Of a stretch of DNA of 64,000 bases, positions 17,635 to 25,673 are shown piece after piece; within the stretch, counting starts at the first letter, position 1; each line of letters opens with the position of its first letter. Location: positions 112,309-176,308 of the forward strand of contig QFMX01000007.1 in NCBI GenBank assembly GCA_003240625.1, written 5' to 3'. Source of the DNA: Sphingomonas taxi. GTDB taxonomy: Bacteria > Pseudomonadota > Alphaproteobacteria > Sphingomonadales > Sphingomonadaceae. The notes beneath the pieces are model-generated. The model did no database searches. It saw only the letters and a list, made by a program, of their open reading frames with translations, and was not told the DNA's origin. Position numbers and translations under genes: made by a program.

Positions 17635-18897
17635 TTAATAATTCGCGCGTGCCGCCTGAATCAACTTGCGGACCATGCCCATTCCCTTTGGCCGGTGCAC
17701 CGTCGTCCGCTGCGGCGCGAGCCCGCGAAGGTCGATCGGGTTGGTCGCCGCATAGAAGGCCAACCCCGCTAGCGTCGCGAACGCCGGTCCGCCATGCGCT
17801 TCCGGCAGCGCGGTCAGCCCGCGCGGTCGACCGATCCGCACCGACCGCCCGAGCGCCTGTTGCGCATAGTCGGCGATGCCCTTCAGCTCGGCACCACCGC
17901 CGGTCAGCACGACCTGACGCCCGACCGGCCCCTCGAACTTCAACTTGGTGAGCGCGTTGCGCACTTCGCCCATCTGGTGTTCGAGCCGCTGGCGGATCAC
18001 GCCGATCAGTTGCGCCTTGGTGATCTGCGCGCCTTCGCCCGCGCCGTCCTCGGCGGAGATCGGCATGACCGGGATCATGTCGTGATTATCGCGGGGGCTG
18101 GCGTTGGCCGAGCCGTGGAAGCACTTCATCCGCTCGGCATTCTGCCGCCGCGTGCCGAACGCGCTGGCGATGTCGTCGGTGATGTCCTGCGCGCCGATCG
18201 GGATCGAGGTCAGGCCGACGAGCATGCCCCCTGCGAACAGCGACACGTTGGTGATCCCCGCCCCCATCTCGACCAGCGCGACGCCAAGCTCGCGCTCCTC
18301 GTCGCTGAGGCAGGCCAAGCCCGTCGCGACCGGCGAGGCGATGATCGACTTCACCTCCAGATGCGCCGACCGCACGCACAGATCGAGATTGCGCACCGGC
18401 GAACCGTCCGCCGCAACGACGTGGATATGCACGCCGAGCCGATCCGCATGCAGACCGAGCGGCGTCTTCACCCCCGTAAGCCCGTCGAGCGTATAGAGCG
18501 CCGGCTGGGCGTGCAGCACCATGCGGCCCTGCGGATCGATCGAGTTGCGCCCCGCGGCGAGCAACGCGTCGATATCCTGCTGCTCGACGCGGTGGCCGCC
18601 CAGTTCGAACTCGACCTCGGCGACATCGGACACGAGACCGCCCGCCGAAAAGCCGACCCAGACATTCTCGATGTTGATCCCCGCGATCCGCTCGGCCTGC
18701 TCGACCGCCTCGCGGACCGCCGCCTCGGTCGTCGCCATGTCGGCGATATAGCCGCGCTTGACGCCGCGGCTTTCGCGCTGGCCGGTGCCAAGCACGATCA
18801 GCTCGCCGCCGTCCCCCTTCTGCGCGATCATCGCCGAAACCTTCGACGACCCGATATCGAGCGCCGTGATCAGCCCTTCCGGTGCCACCTTTGCCAT
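17635..18897 (-). CDS. ftsA: Cell division protein FtsA
   Basis: This 420-residue actin-like ATPase tethers FtsZ to the membrane. The N-terminal phosphate-1 region LITALDIGSSKVSAMIA, a 1C domain, the phosphate-2 region VEMGAGITNVSLF, and the C-terminal adenosine motif VVLTGGGAELKGI are visible. The protein ends in an amphipathic membrane-targeting helix (MVRKLIQAARANY). The start ATG is one base after the ftsQ stop. Confidence 0.97.
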   Translation of the reverse strand: MAKVAPEGLITALDIGSSKVSAMIAQKGDGGELIVLGTGQRESRGVKRGYIADMATTEAAVREAVEQAERIAGINIENVWVGFSAGGLVSDVAEVEFELGGHRVEQQDIDALLAAGRNSIDPQGRMVLHAQPALYTLDGLTGVKTPLGLHADRLGVHIHVVAADGSPVRNLDLCVRSAHLEVKSIIASPVATGLACLSDEERELGVALVEMGAGITNVSLFAGGMLVGLTSIPIGAQDITDDIASAFGTRRQNAERMKCFHGSANASPRDNHDMIPVMPISAEDGAGEGAQITKAQLIGVIRQRLEHQMGEVRNALTKLKFEGPVGRQVVLTGGGAELKGIADYAQQALGRSVRIGRPRGLTALPEAHGGPAFATLAGLAFYAATNPIDLRGLAPQRTTVHRPKGMGMVRKLIQAARANY

Positions 18898-18898
18898 G

Positions 18899-19873
18899 TC
18901 ATCCCTCCCCGCCCGTTACGTTCGCGCCCGCCGTTTGCGACGGGGTATTCGTGGTCTCGCCCGTTTCCGGCACGCTGGCCCCCACACTGGCAGGGGCCGG
19001 CACGTCGACGCTGTGCGCCAGGCTCGCGCCCGGCTTGCGCGCGACCAGCTTGGTCGGATCACGCATGTCGAACCGGATCCAGCCGCGCCCGAGCAACGGC
19101 CGCGCGCCGTCCAGTTCGGCGAACTTCACAAGCGCTCGGGGCGCTCCGTCCTCGGGTAGCGCCAACGTCTCGCCGCTCTCGAACGTCAGGTCCCAGCGCC
19201 GGTTGCCCACCCAGGTCGCCGCCTTCACGCGCGGCTTCAGCGCGGGCGCGGCGGCGAGGAGCGTCTGGTACGACGCCTCCTGCCGATCCGCGCCCGGCCC
19301 GATGACCAGCGGGAGGTTCGGGATCGCATCCGGCTGCACCGGCTCCAGCAGCACGCCCGACGAATCGATCAGCGTCAGTTGGCCGTTGTCCTGCCACACC
19401 GCCGCGGGCGTCCGCTCGACGATATCGACGAGCAACGTGTTGGGCAGCCGCCGCGACACGTGTGCGTCCGCGATCCAGCCATAGCGCAACAGCTTTTGGC
19501 GCACCGCCTCCAGGTCGACCGACAGCATCGACGTCTGGTTCTGCTTGTCCTCCAACGCGACCGCGTAGACCGACATCCGGTCCATCCGCTTGAGGCCGGT
19601 CACCTCGATCTGCTCGACCTTGAAGCCCGCGCGCCCGGCCCCTTCGGCCAGCGCGGCGCCGATCATCCCGGGGATACCGACCCACGTCGCCGCCGCGATC
19701 GCCACCGCGCCCCCAGCGCCGAGAATCGACCAGGTCGCAATTTTCTTGAGCGTCTCCTCGCTGACCGGGAGCATCCCGACCAGCCGGTCCATCACCGACA
19801 CCTTCTTGACCGCGACTTTACGCCGCGGGGCGGGCCGCTTGGGGGGTGGACCGCGCTTTATCGTGCGGCTCAT
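18899..19873 (-). CDS. ftsQ: Cell division protein FtsQ
   Basis: This 324-residue bitopic protein scaffolds the divisome. It has a basic proline-rich cytoplasmic start (MSRTIKRGPPPKRPAPRRK), one membrane helix at about residues 47-70, a POTRA domain (FKVEQIEVTGLKRMDR onwards) and a beta domain with the FtsQ signature YGWIADAHVSRRLPNTL. The tail of about 50 residues (Pro, Thr and Ser rich) is disordered. It overlaps ddl by ATGA at its start and is followed by ftsA after one base. Confidence 0.95.
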   Translation of the reverse strand: MSRTIKRGPPPKRPAPRRKVAVKKVSVMDRLVGMLPVSEETLKKIATWSILGAGGAVAIAAATWVGIPGMIGAALAEGAGRAGFKVEQIEVTGLKRMDRMSVYAVALEDKQNQTSMLSVDLEAVRQKLLRYGWIADAHVSRRLPNTLLVDIVERTPAAVWQDNGQLTLIDSSGVLLEPVQPDAIPNLPLVIGPGADRQEASYQTLLAAAPALKPRVKAATWVGNRRWDLTFESGETLALPEDGAPRALVKFAELDGARPLLGRGWIRFDMRDPTKLVARKPGASLAHSVDVPAPASVGASVPETGETTNTPSQTAGANVTGGEG

Positions 19874-20823
19874 GGCGCCCCGCTTTGCGCAAGCGGATGA
19901 TCCGCCAGCGCCTCGTCGACGATCGCCTGCACCAGTTCGGCATAGCTCATGCCGATATGCCGCGCCTGCTCCGGTACGAGGCTCAAAGGCGTCATCCCCG
20001 GCTGCGTGTTCACCTCCAGCAGGAACAGACCGTCGACACCACGCTCGTCATCCCAGCGGAAATCCGACCGCGACGCGCCCTTGCAGCCGAGCAACCGGTG
20101 CGCTTCGAGCGCAAGGCTCTTGCAGGCGTCGGTGATCTCGTCGGGGATTTCCGCGGGGCAGACGTGGACCGTCATGCCGTCGGTGTATTTCGCGTCGTAG
20201 TCATACCAGCCGCTCTTGGGCTTCAGCTCGGTCACGGCGAGCGCCTTGCCGCCGAGCACCGCGGTCGTCAGCTCGCGCCCACGGATATACGGCTCGGCGA
20301 GCAATTCCTCGAACTCGCCCCACGGTCCGACGCTGTCGCGCGCGATCGGATTGCCGTAATTGCCGCTGTCGGTAACGATCGCCACCCCGACCGAGGATCC
20401 CTCGTTGACCGGCTTCAGCACATACGGCCGCGCCATCGGATCGCTCTCGAACAGGTCCGCCGACTTGACGATCCGCCCACCCGGCATGGGCACTCCCGCC
20501 GGGACGAGCAGCAGCTTGGTAAGCACCTTGTCGATCGCGATCACGGAAGTCGCAAGACCGGAGTGCGTGTAGCGCAGACCCATCAGGTCGAGCAGCCCTT
20601 GCACAGACCCATCCTCGCCAGGCGTCCCATGCAGTGCATTGAACACAAGGTCGGGATCCGCCTCGGCCAGCTTGGCAGCGACATCCCGCCCCATATCGAT
20701 CCGCGTAACCCGGTGCCCGAGCGACTCCAGCGCGTCGGCACAGCCATTGCCCGACATCAGCGAAACCTCACGCTCCGCCGACCAGCCGCCCATGAGAACC
20801 GCGATGTGAAGAGGACCGCTCAC
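19870..20823 (-). CDS. ddl: D-alanine--D-alanine ligase
   Basis: This 317-residue ATP-grasp enzyme joins two D-alanines for the peptidoglycan precursor. The opening IAVLMGGWSAEREVSLMSG and the end EVNTQPGMTPLSLVPEQA are the family signatures; the ATP-grasp loop has KPVNEGSSVGVAIV. The start is GTG at 20823, overlapping the murB stop (GTGA). The bases just before this GTG belong to a palindromic element, so its ribosome binding site lies in or next to repeat DNA. Confidence 0.96.
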   Translation of the reverse strand: MSGPLHIAVLMGGWSAEREVSLMSGNGCADALESLGHRVTRIDMGRDVAAKLAEADPDLVFNALHGTPGEDGSVQGLLDLMGLRYTHSGLATSVIAIDKVLTKLLLVPAGVPMPGGRIVKSADLFESDPMARPYVLKPVNEGSSVGVAIVTDSGNYGNPIARDSVGPWGEFEELLAEPYIRGRELTTAVLGGKALAVTELKPKSGWYDYDAKYTDGMTVHVCPAEIPDEITDACKSLALEAHRLLGCKGASRSDFRWDDERGVDGLFLLEVNTQPGMTPLSLVPEQARHIGMSYAELVQAIVDEALADHPLAQSGAP

Positions 20824-21860
20824 TGCTCCCCTCCCGCCTGCGGGAGGGGTCGGGGGAGGGGTTGATGCGAGATGCCGGTATCCAGACCGCCCTCCCCCGA
20901 CCCCTCCCGCAAGCGGGAGGGGAGGTACTCACCAACCCGCTGGATTTCCCATTCCAACGTCACCCCCGAATGCGCTTTCACTCTGTCCCGTACCTCTTCA
21001 CCCAGCGCCTCGATCTCCGCGCTGGACGCGGACCCGAGGTTCAGCAGGAAATTGCAATGCTTCTCGCTGACCTGCGCGTCGCCGCGAGTCAGCCCGCGGC
21101 ACCCCGCCGCGTCGATCAAAGCCCAAGCCTTATGCCCCTCGGGGTTCTTGAACGTAGACCCACCGGTCCGCGACCGCAAAGGCTGCGAAGCCTCGCGCTC
21201 GGCTGCGATCCGGTCCATCTCTGCGCCGATCACGGCGGGCTCGCCGGGGGGGCCGGAAAACACCGCCTCGACCACCACCGCGCCAGCCGGCAAGTCCGAA
21301 TGGCGATAGGTGAAACCGAGCTTCGCGACGGGCCATATCTCGACCGAACCGTCCCGCGTAACCACGGTGGCCTCAACCAGAATGTCGCTAACGTCGCGGC
21401 CATAAGCACCCGCGTTCATCCGCACCGCGCCGCCAACAGTCCCCGGAATCCCGCGAAGAAACTCAAGCCCGGCAATTCCCGCATCGCGAGCAGCACTAGC
21501 AACGGTAATCCCCATCGCCCCCGCCCCTGCGCGAACCCTGCCATCCTGCACCGAAACCTTCGCCATGGCCTTGGGCAGTCGCACCACGACCCCCGGCACA
21601 CCACCGTCGCGCACGATCAGGTTCGAGCCTACGCCGACCGGCAAAACGGGGGTTTCCGGATCGAGCGTCTTCAGCAGATCAGCGAGATCGTCAATATCGG
21701 CAGGTCGCACGAGCAATTCAGCAGGCCCACCGGTGCGAAACCAGATGAAATCGGCGAGCGAACCACCCGCCTCGACCTTACCTCTAATGTTCTCCCGCGA
21801 AGGCGGGAGCCCAGTCTGGGTCCCCGCCTTCGCGGGGAAACAAGCTGCCGCAGAACTCAC
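20820..21860 (-). CDS. murB: UDP-N-acetylenolpyruvoylglucosamine reductase, with repeat-derived ends
   Basis: This 346-residue FAD enzyme reduces the enolpyruvyl ether to UDP-MurNAc. Core motifs are WFRTGGPAE near the start, the FAD motif GIPGTVGGAVRMNAGAYG, and the catalytic-site stretch SRTGGSTFKNPEGHKAW. The start GTG at 21860 overlaps the murC stop. Both ends are unusual: residues 7-24 (CFPAKAGTQTGLPPSREN) are encoded by a family D element and residues about 312-346 by a family C element. Without them the protein would be close to 290 residues, the usual size for the short MurB type. The enzyme core is complete. Confidence 0.95.
   Translation of the reverse strand: MSSAAACFPAKAGTQTGLPPSRENIRGKVEAGGSLADFIWFRTGGPAELLVRPADIDDLADLLKTLDPETPVLPVGVGSNLIVRDGGVPGVVVRLPKAMAKVSVQDGRVRAGAGAMGITVASAARDAGIAGLEFLRGIPGTVGGAVRMNAGAYGRDVSDILVEATVVTRDGSVEIWPVAKLGFTYRHSDLPAGAVVVEAVFSGPPGEPAVIGAEMDRIAAEREASQPLRSRTGGSTFKNPEGHKAWALIDAAGCRGLTRGDAQVSEKHCNFLLNLGSASSAEIEALGEEVRDRVKAHSGVTLEWEIQRVGEYLPSRLREGSGEGGLDTGISHQPLPRPLPQAGGEQ
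20825..20925. repeat. Palindromic element, family C, copy at murB/ddl junction
   Basis: The left arm is GCTCCCCTCCCGCCTGCGGG then AGGGGTCGGGG, and the right arm CCCCGACCCCTCCCGCAAGC then GGGAGGGGAGG. It encodes the last 35 or so residues of MurB (LREGSGEGG and RPLPQAGGEQ) and stops two bases before the overlapping ddl start. Confidence 0.9.
21789..21842. repeat. Palindromic element, family D, copy in murB 5' end
   Basis: TTCTCCCGCGAAGGCGGGAG then CCCAGTCTGGG then TCCCCGCCTTCGCGGGGA: two hairpins flanking a central palindrome. It is read in frame as MurB residues 7-24. An almost identical copy lies at 40942. Confidence 0.9.
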
Positions 21861-23287
21861 GCCAGCACCTTCGCGCGTTCGGCCGCGATCGCATCAGCGA
21901 GGCCGGCCGCCCATTTCGTGATGTCGCCCGCACCGAGGCAAACAACCATGTCATCCGCCTCGATCGTAGCCGCCAGCTCCACCGCCAGCGCATCCGCATC
22001 CGCAACCACACCCGCAAACCGGTGCCCGCGCCGCTTCAACCCCTCGACCAGAGCCGCCGCGTCGACACCCTCCACCGGCGCCTCGCCCGCCGCATAGACC
22101 GGCGTCACCAGCACCCGGTCCGCGTCATTGAAAGCAGTCTGGAAGTCCTCCATCAGATTGCCGAGCCTCGAATAGCGGTGCGGCTGCACCACCGCGATAA
22201 CGCGGCCCTTCACACCCTCACGCGCCGCCGCCAGCACCGCGCGGATCTCGACCGGGTGATGCCCGTAATCATCGATGATCGTGACGCTCCCACCTTCGAC
22301 GGCAACTTCGCCGACGTTGGTGAAGCGCCGCTTCACGCCGCCGAACTTGGCGAACCCCTGCTGGATCGTCGCATCCGCGATGCCGAGTTCCAGCGCCACG
22401 CCGATCGCCGCCAGCGCGTTCTGCACATTGTGCCGCCCCGGCATCGGCAGCTCAATTCCCGCGATCGTCCGCGTCGCGCCGTCGCGCTCGCGCACCACGC
22501 AATCGAACCGGTTGCCGCCCGGGATCGGCGTGACCTCCACCCCGCGCACATCCGCCTGCGCCGAGAAACCATAGGTTACCACCCTACGATCGCGCACCCG
22601 CGGCAGGATCCCCTGCACCTCTGGATGATCGAGGCACAGCAACGCCGCACCATAGAAGGGCACGTTCTCGACGAACTCGACGAACGCATCCTTCACTGCA
22701 TCGAACGAGCCGTAATGATCGAGATGTTCGGGATCGATGTTGGTAACCACCGCGATCGTCCCGTCGAGCCGCAGGAAGCTGCCATCACTCTCGTCCGCCT
22801 CGACGACCATCCAGTCGCTCGCGCCCAGCCGCGCGTTCGACCCGTAGGAGTTGATGATCCCGCCGTTGATGACCGTCGGATCGACGCCGCCGGCATCAAG
22901 CAACGCCGCGACCATCGACGTCGTCGTGGTCTTCCCATGCGTGCCGGCGATCGCGACCGTCGACTTCAACCGCATCAGTTCGGCCAGCATCTCCGCCCGC
23001 CGCACCACCGGCACGCGCGCGTTGAGCGCCGCCTCGACCTCCGGGTTCGAGCGCACGATCGCGGTCGACACGACCACCACGGCGGCGTCGCCGATGTTCG
23101 ACGCGGCATGGCCGATCGCGACAGGAATGCCCTTGTCGCGCAACCCCTGGACGACATAGCCCTCGGCCACGTCCGACCCCTGCACGCGGTAGCCGAGGTT
23201 CTTCATCACCTCGGCGATGCCCGACATGCCGATCCCGCCGATCCCGACGAAGTGGATCGTGCCGATATCCGTTGCGACGCCCTTCAT
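21857..23287 (-). CDS. murC: UDP-N-acetylmuramate--L-alanine ligase
   Basis: This 476-residue Mur ligase adds L-alanine to UDP-MurNAc. It starts MKGVATDIGTIHFVGIGGIG, has the ATP loop GTHGKTTTTSM at about residue 112, and the central EADESDGSF and NIDPEHLDHYG motifs. The ATG at 23287 overlaps the murG stop as ATGA, which decides the start over a longer frame. The stop overlaps the murB GTG. Confidence 0.97.
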   Translation of the reverse strand: MKGVATDIGTIHFVGIGGIGMSGIAEVMKNLGYRVQGSDVAEGYVVQGLRDKGIPVAIGHAASNIGDAAVVVVSTAIVRSNPEVEAALNARVPVVRRAEMLAELMRLKSTVAIAGTHGKTTTTSMVAALLDAGGVDPTVINGGIINSYGSNARLGASDWMVVEADESDGSFLRLDGTIAVVTNIDPEHLDHYGSFDAVKDAFVEFVENVPFYGAALLCLDHPEVQGILPRVRDRRVVTYGFSAQADVRGVEVTPIPGGNRFDCVVRERDGATRTIAGIELPMPGRHNVQNALAAIGVALELGIADATIQQGFAKFGGVKRRFTNVGEVAVEGGSVTIIDDYGHHPVEIRAVLAAAREGVKGRVIAVVQPHRYSRLGNLMEDFQTAFNDADRVLVTPVYAAGEAPVEGVDAAALVEGLKRRGHRFAGVVADADALAVELAATIEADDMVVCLGAGDITKWAAGLADAIAAERAKVLA

Positions 23288-24426
23288 GCGAACTGCGCCT
23301 TGGGCTTGGAGGGCGCACCGACCGGAATCCGCGACAACGGCGCATCCAGACTCTCGACCAGATCGGCCAGATCGCTCGCCGCATTGGGCCGCCCGCAACT
23401 CCGCGCGCGGCCCGCCGCATTCTGCAACGCCGCCGGATCGAGCCCGAGTTTCTGCATCTGCTTGGCCAGCTCCACTGCGGTAAAGTCTCCCTGCGCGATC
23501 GTCCGCGCGCCGCCCGCCTTCGTGATCTCGCGCGCGTTCACCGTCTGGTGATCGTCGGTCGCGCCCGGCAGCGGCACCAGAATCGCCGGCCGCCCCGCCG
23601 CGGTCAGCTCCGAAATCGTCGACGCCCCCGCGCGCGCAATCACCAGATGCGCCCAAGCCAGCTGCTCGGGCATATCGGGCAGATACGTCGCCAGTTCCGC
23701 CGGGATATGATGCTCGGCGTACTTCGCGCGCACTGCGTCGATATCCTCCATCCGCGCCTGGTGCGTCACCTGCAACCGCCGCCGGAATGTCACCGGCAGC
23801 ATCGCGAGCCCATCGGGAACGACCTGCGAAAGAATGCTCGCCCCCTGGCTTCCGCCCGTCACGAGCACGCGAAAAATCCCGTCCTCCTCCAGCAGCGGAT
23901 AAGGCCGGGCACGCAACGCCAGCACCGCCTCGCGCACTGGATTGCCGACCAGATGCGTCTTCCCCAGCAGCTTCGGCGCCAACCGCTCGGTCGGCTCGGA
24001 CGACGTCGCGATCGCATCCACGCGTCCGGCGACGAAACGGTTCACCCGCCCCAGCACCGCATTCTGCTCATGCACCGCGGTCGGGATCTTGTCCGCGAAC
24101 GCCGCCAGCAACGCCGGCAACGCAGGATACCCACCGAAGCCAATCACCGCCGCCGGCTTGAACGTCCGGTAAAGCTCGCGCGCCATCGCCCGCCCGCGCC
24201 ACATCTCGCGCGTCGCCTTCGCCCAGCCCAGCGGCCCGCCACTGAACCGCCCAGCCGGCAGGACATGCGTCTGGATCTCCTCGAACAGCCCCGGAAACCG
24301 CACGCCGCGCGCGTCGCTCACCAGCGCAACGCGGTGGCCGCGCTTCGTCAGCTCGGCCGCGAGCGCCGCTGCCGGAACCATGTGTCCGCCCGTGCCACCG
24401 GCCGCTAAGACGTAATGCTTACTCAT
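23284..24426 (-). CDS. murG: UDP-N-acetylglucosamine--lipid I transferase MurG
   Basis: This 380-residue GT28 glycosyltransferase makes lipid II at the inner face of the membrane. The N-terminal glycine loop GGTGGHMVPAAALA (residues 10-23) and the second loop GGSQGASILSQ are visible, with the acceptor region HEQNAVLGRVNRF and the UDP-GlcNAc site RAGASTISELTA. It overlaps ftsW and murC by 4 nt at each side. Confidence 0.97.
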   Translation of the reverse strand: MSKHYVLAAGGTGGHMVPAAALAAELTKRGHRVALVSDARGVRFPGLFEEIQTHVLPAGRFSGGPLGWAKATREMWRGRAMARELYRTFKPAAVIGFGGYPALPALLAAFADKIPTAVHEQNAVLGRVNRFVAGRVDAIATSSEPTERLAPKLLGKTHLVGNPVREAVLALRARPYPLLEEDGIFRVLVTGGSQGASILSQVVPDGLAMLPVTFRRRLQVTHQARMEDIDAVRAKYAEHHIPAELATYLPDMPEQLAWAHLVIARAGASTISELTAAGRPAILVPLPGATDDHQTVNAREITKAGGARTIAQGDFTAVELAKQMQKLGLDPAALQNAAGRARSCGRPNAASDLADLVESLDAPLSRIPVGAPSKPKAQFA

Positions 24427-25673
24427 TCACCACTCCAGCGGACGACATAGGGGCTCCGCGTGAGAAACGGATTGCGCCGGGTAAACGCCAGCAGCAACCC
24501 CATGCCGATCGACAACGCGATCATCGACGACCCGCCATAGCTGATGAACGGCAGCGTCATACCCTTCGACGGCGCAAGCCCCGTGTTCACCGCCATGCTC
24601 ACCAGCGCCTGCGCGCCGAACTGCGTCGCGAGCCCGGCAGACGCCAGCAATTTGAATTCGTCCTGCTCGTCCAGCAGCTTGACGAACACGCGCACCACGA
24701 TCGCGAGAAAGATCACCGCGATCACCGAACACGCGATCAACCCGAACTCCTCGCCGATCACCGAGAAGATATAGTCGGTATGCGCCTCGGGCAGCCCGAA
24801 TTTCGCCGCCCCCGCGCCAGGCCCAGTGCCGGTCCAGCCGCCCGCAGTCAGCGTGTTGTGCGCGGCATTCGTCTGGAAATGATCCGACGCACCCTCGCCC
24901 TCGACGCCTGGAAACAGGAACGCATCGATCCGCGACCGCGCCACGCCGTAGAATATATAGGCGGCAACCAGCCCGGCGGGCGCCAGCGCGACGAGCCCGA
25001 CGAGTATGCGGACAGGCGTCCCCGCGATCATCAGCAGCGCCAGCCAAACCGAGCAGAAGATGATCGTCTGACCAAAATCGGGTTGCAGCATCAGCAGCAC
25101 CGCGACCCCCGCGGTCATTGCGCCGGTAATCAACACGGTCGGGAGTTCGGCATCCTTCGCACGCAACGACAACAGCCACGCGACGGTCACGATGAACAGC
25201 GGCTTCAGGAACTCGGACGGCTGGAACTGCGCAAAACCGACGCCGAGCCAGCGCCGCGCGCCGTTCGCCTCGACCCCGATGAACGGCGTCACCATCAACA
25301 TCAGCACGAACAGCGCACACCCGCCGATCGCCATCCGCCGCGCCATCGAGACGGGCATCATCGACACGCCGAACAGCACGGGGAGCGACACCCCGACCCA
25401 CATCAACTGCCGCCAGAAATAATAGAGCGGCGCGATCTTGTGATGCTCACCCGAATAGCGAACCGCGCTCGCCGGCGACGCCGCGGCGACCGCGATCAGC
25501 CCGATCGCGATCAGGAACAGCGTCAGCAACAGCAGCATCCGGTCGATATCCCAGAACCACGTGCCGAGCGGCGACTGGTCGCCCCGCCCGCCGCGCCGCT
25601 TCATCTTCGCGACGATCCCGTTCTTCTGTCCGGACACACCCATATCCATGGTCCCAGCGCGCATATCGGTCAT
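24423..25673 (-). CDS. ftsW: Septal peptidoglycan glycosyltransferase FtsW
   Basis: This 416-residue SEDS-family polymerase works with FtsI. About ten membrane helices follow a soluble start of about 45 residues. Family marks are the LQPDFGQTIIF segment and the end region PFISYGGSSMIALSIGMGLLL. It is coupled to murD and murG by ATGA overlaps. The cytoplasmic start (MTDMRAGTMDMGVSGQKNG) is methionine- and glycine-rich. Confidence 0.96.
   Translation of the reverse strand: MTDMRAGTMDMGVSGQKNGIVAKMKRRGGRGDQSPLGTWFWDIDRMLLLLTLFLIAIGLIAVAAASPASAVRYSGEHHKIAPLYYFWRQLMWVGVSLPVLFGVSMMPVSMARRMAIGGCALFVLMLMVTPFIGVEANGARRWLGVGFAQFQPSEFLKPLFIVTVAWLLSLRAKDAELPTVLITGAMTAGVAVLLMLQPDFGQTIIFCSVWLALLMIAGTPVRILVGLVALAPAGLVAAYIFYGVARSRIDAFLFPGVEGEGASDHFQTNAAHNTLTAGGWTGTGPGAGAAKFGLPEAHTDYIFSVIGEEFGLIACSVIAVIFLAIVVRVFVKLLDEQDEFKLLASAGLATQFGAQALVSMAVNTGLAPSKGMTLPFISYGGSSMIALSIGMGLLLAFTRRNPFLTRSPYVVRWSGE

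Noticed and set aside
17794..19305. A 503-codon open frame antisense to ftsA and ftsQ
   Set aside because: The composition (Arg, Asp and His rich) is that of antisense frames in GC-rich DNA; the sense genes are certain.
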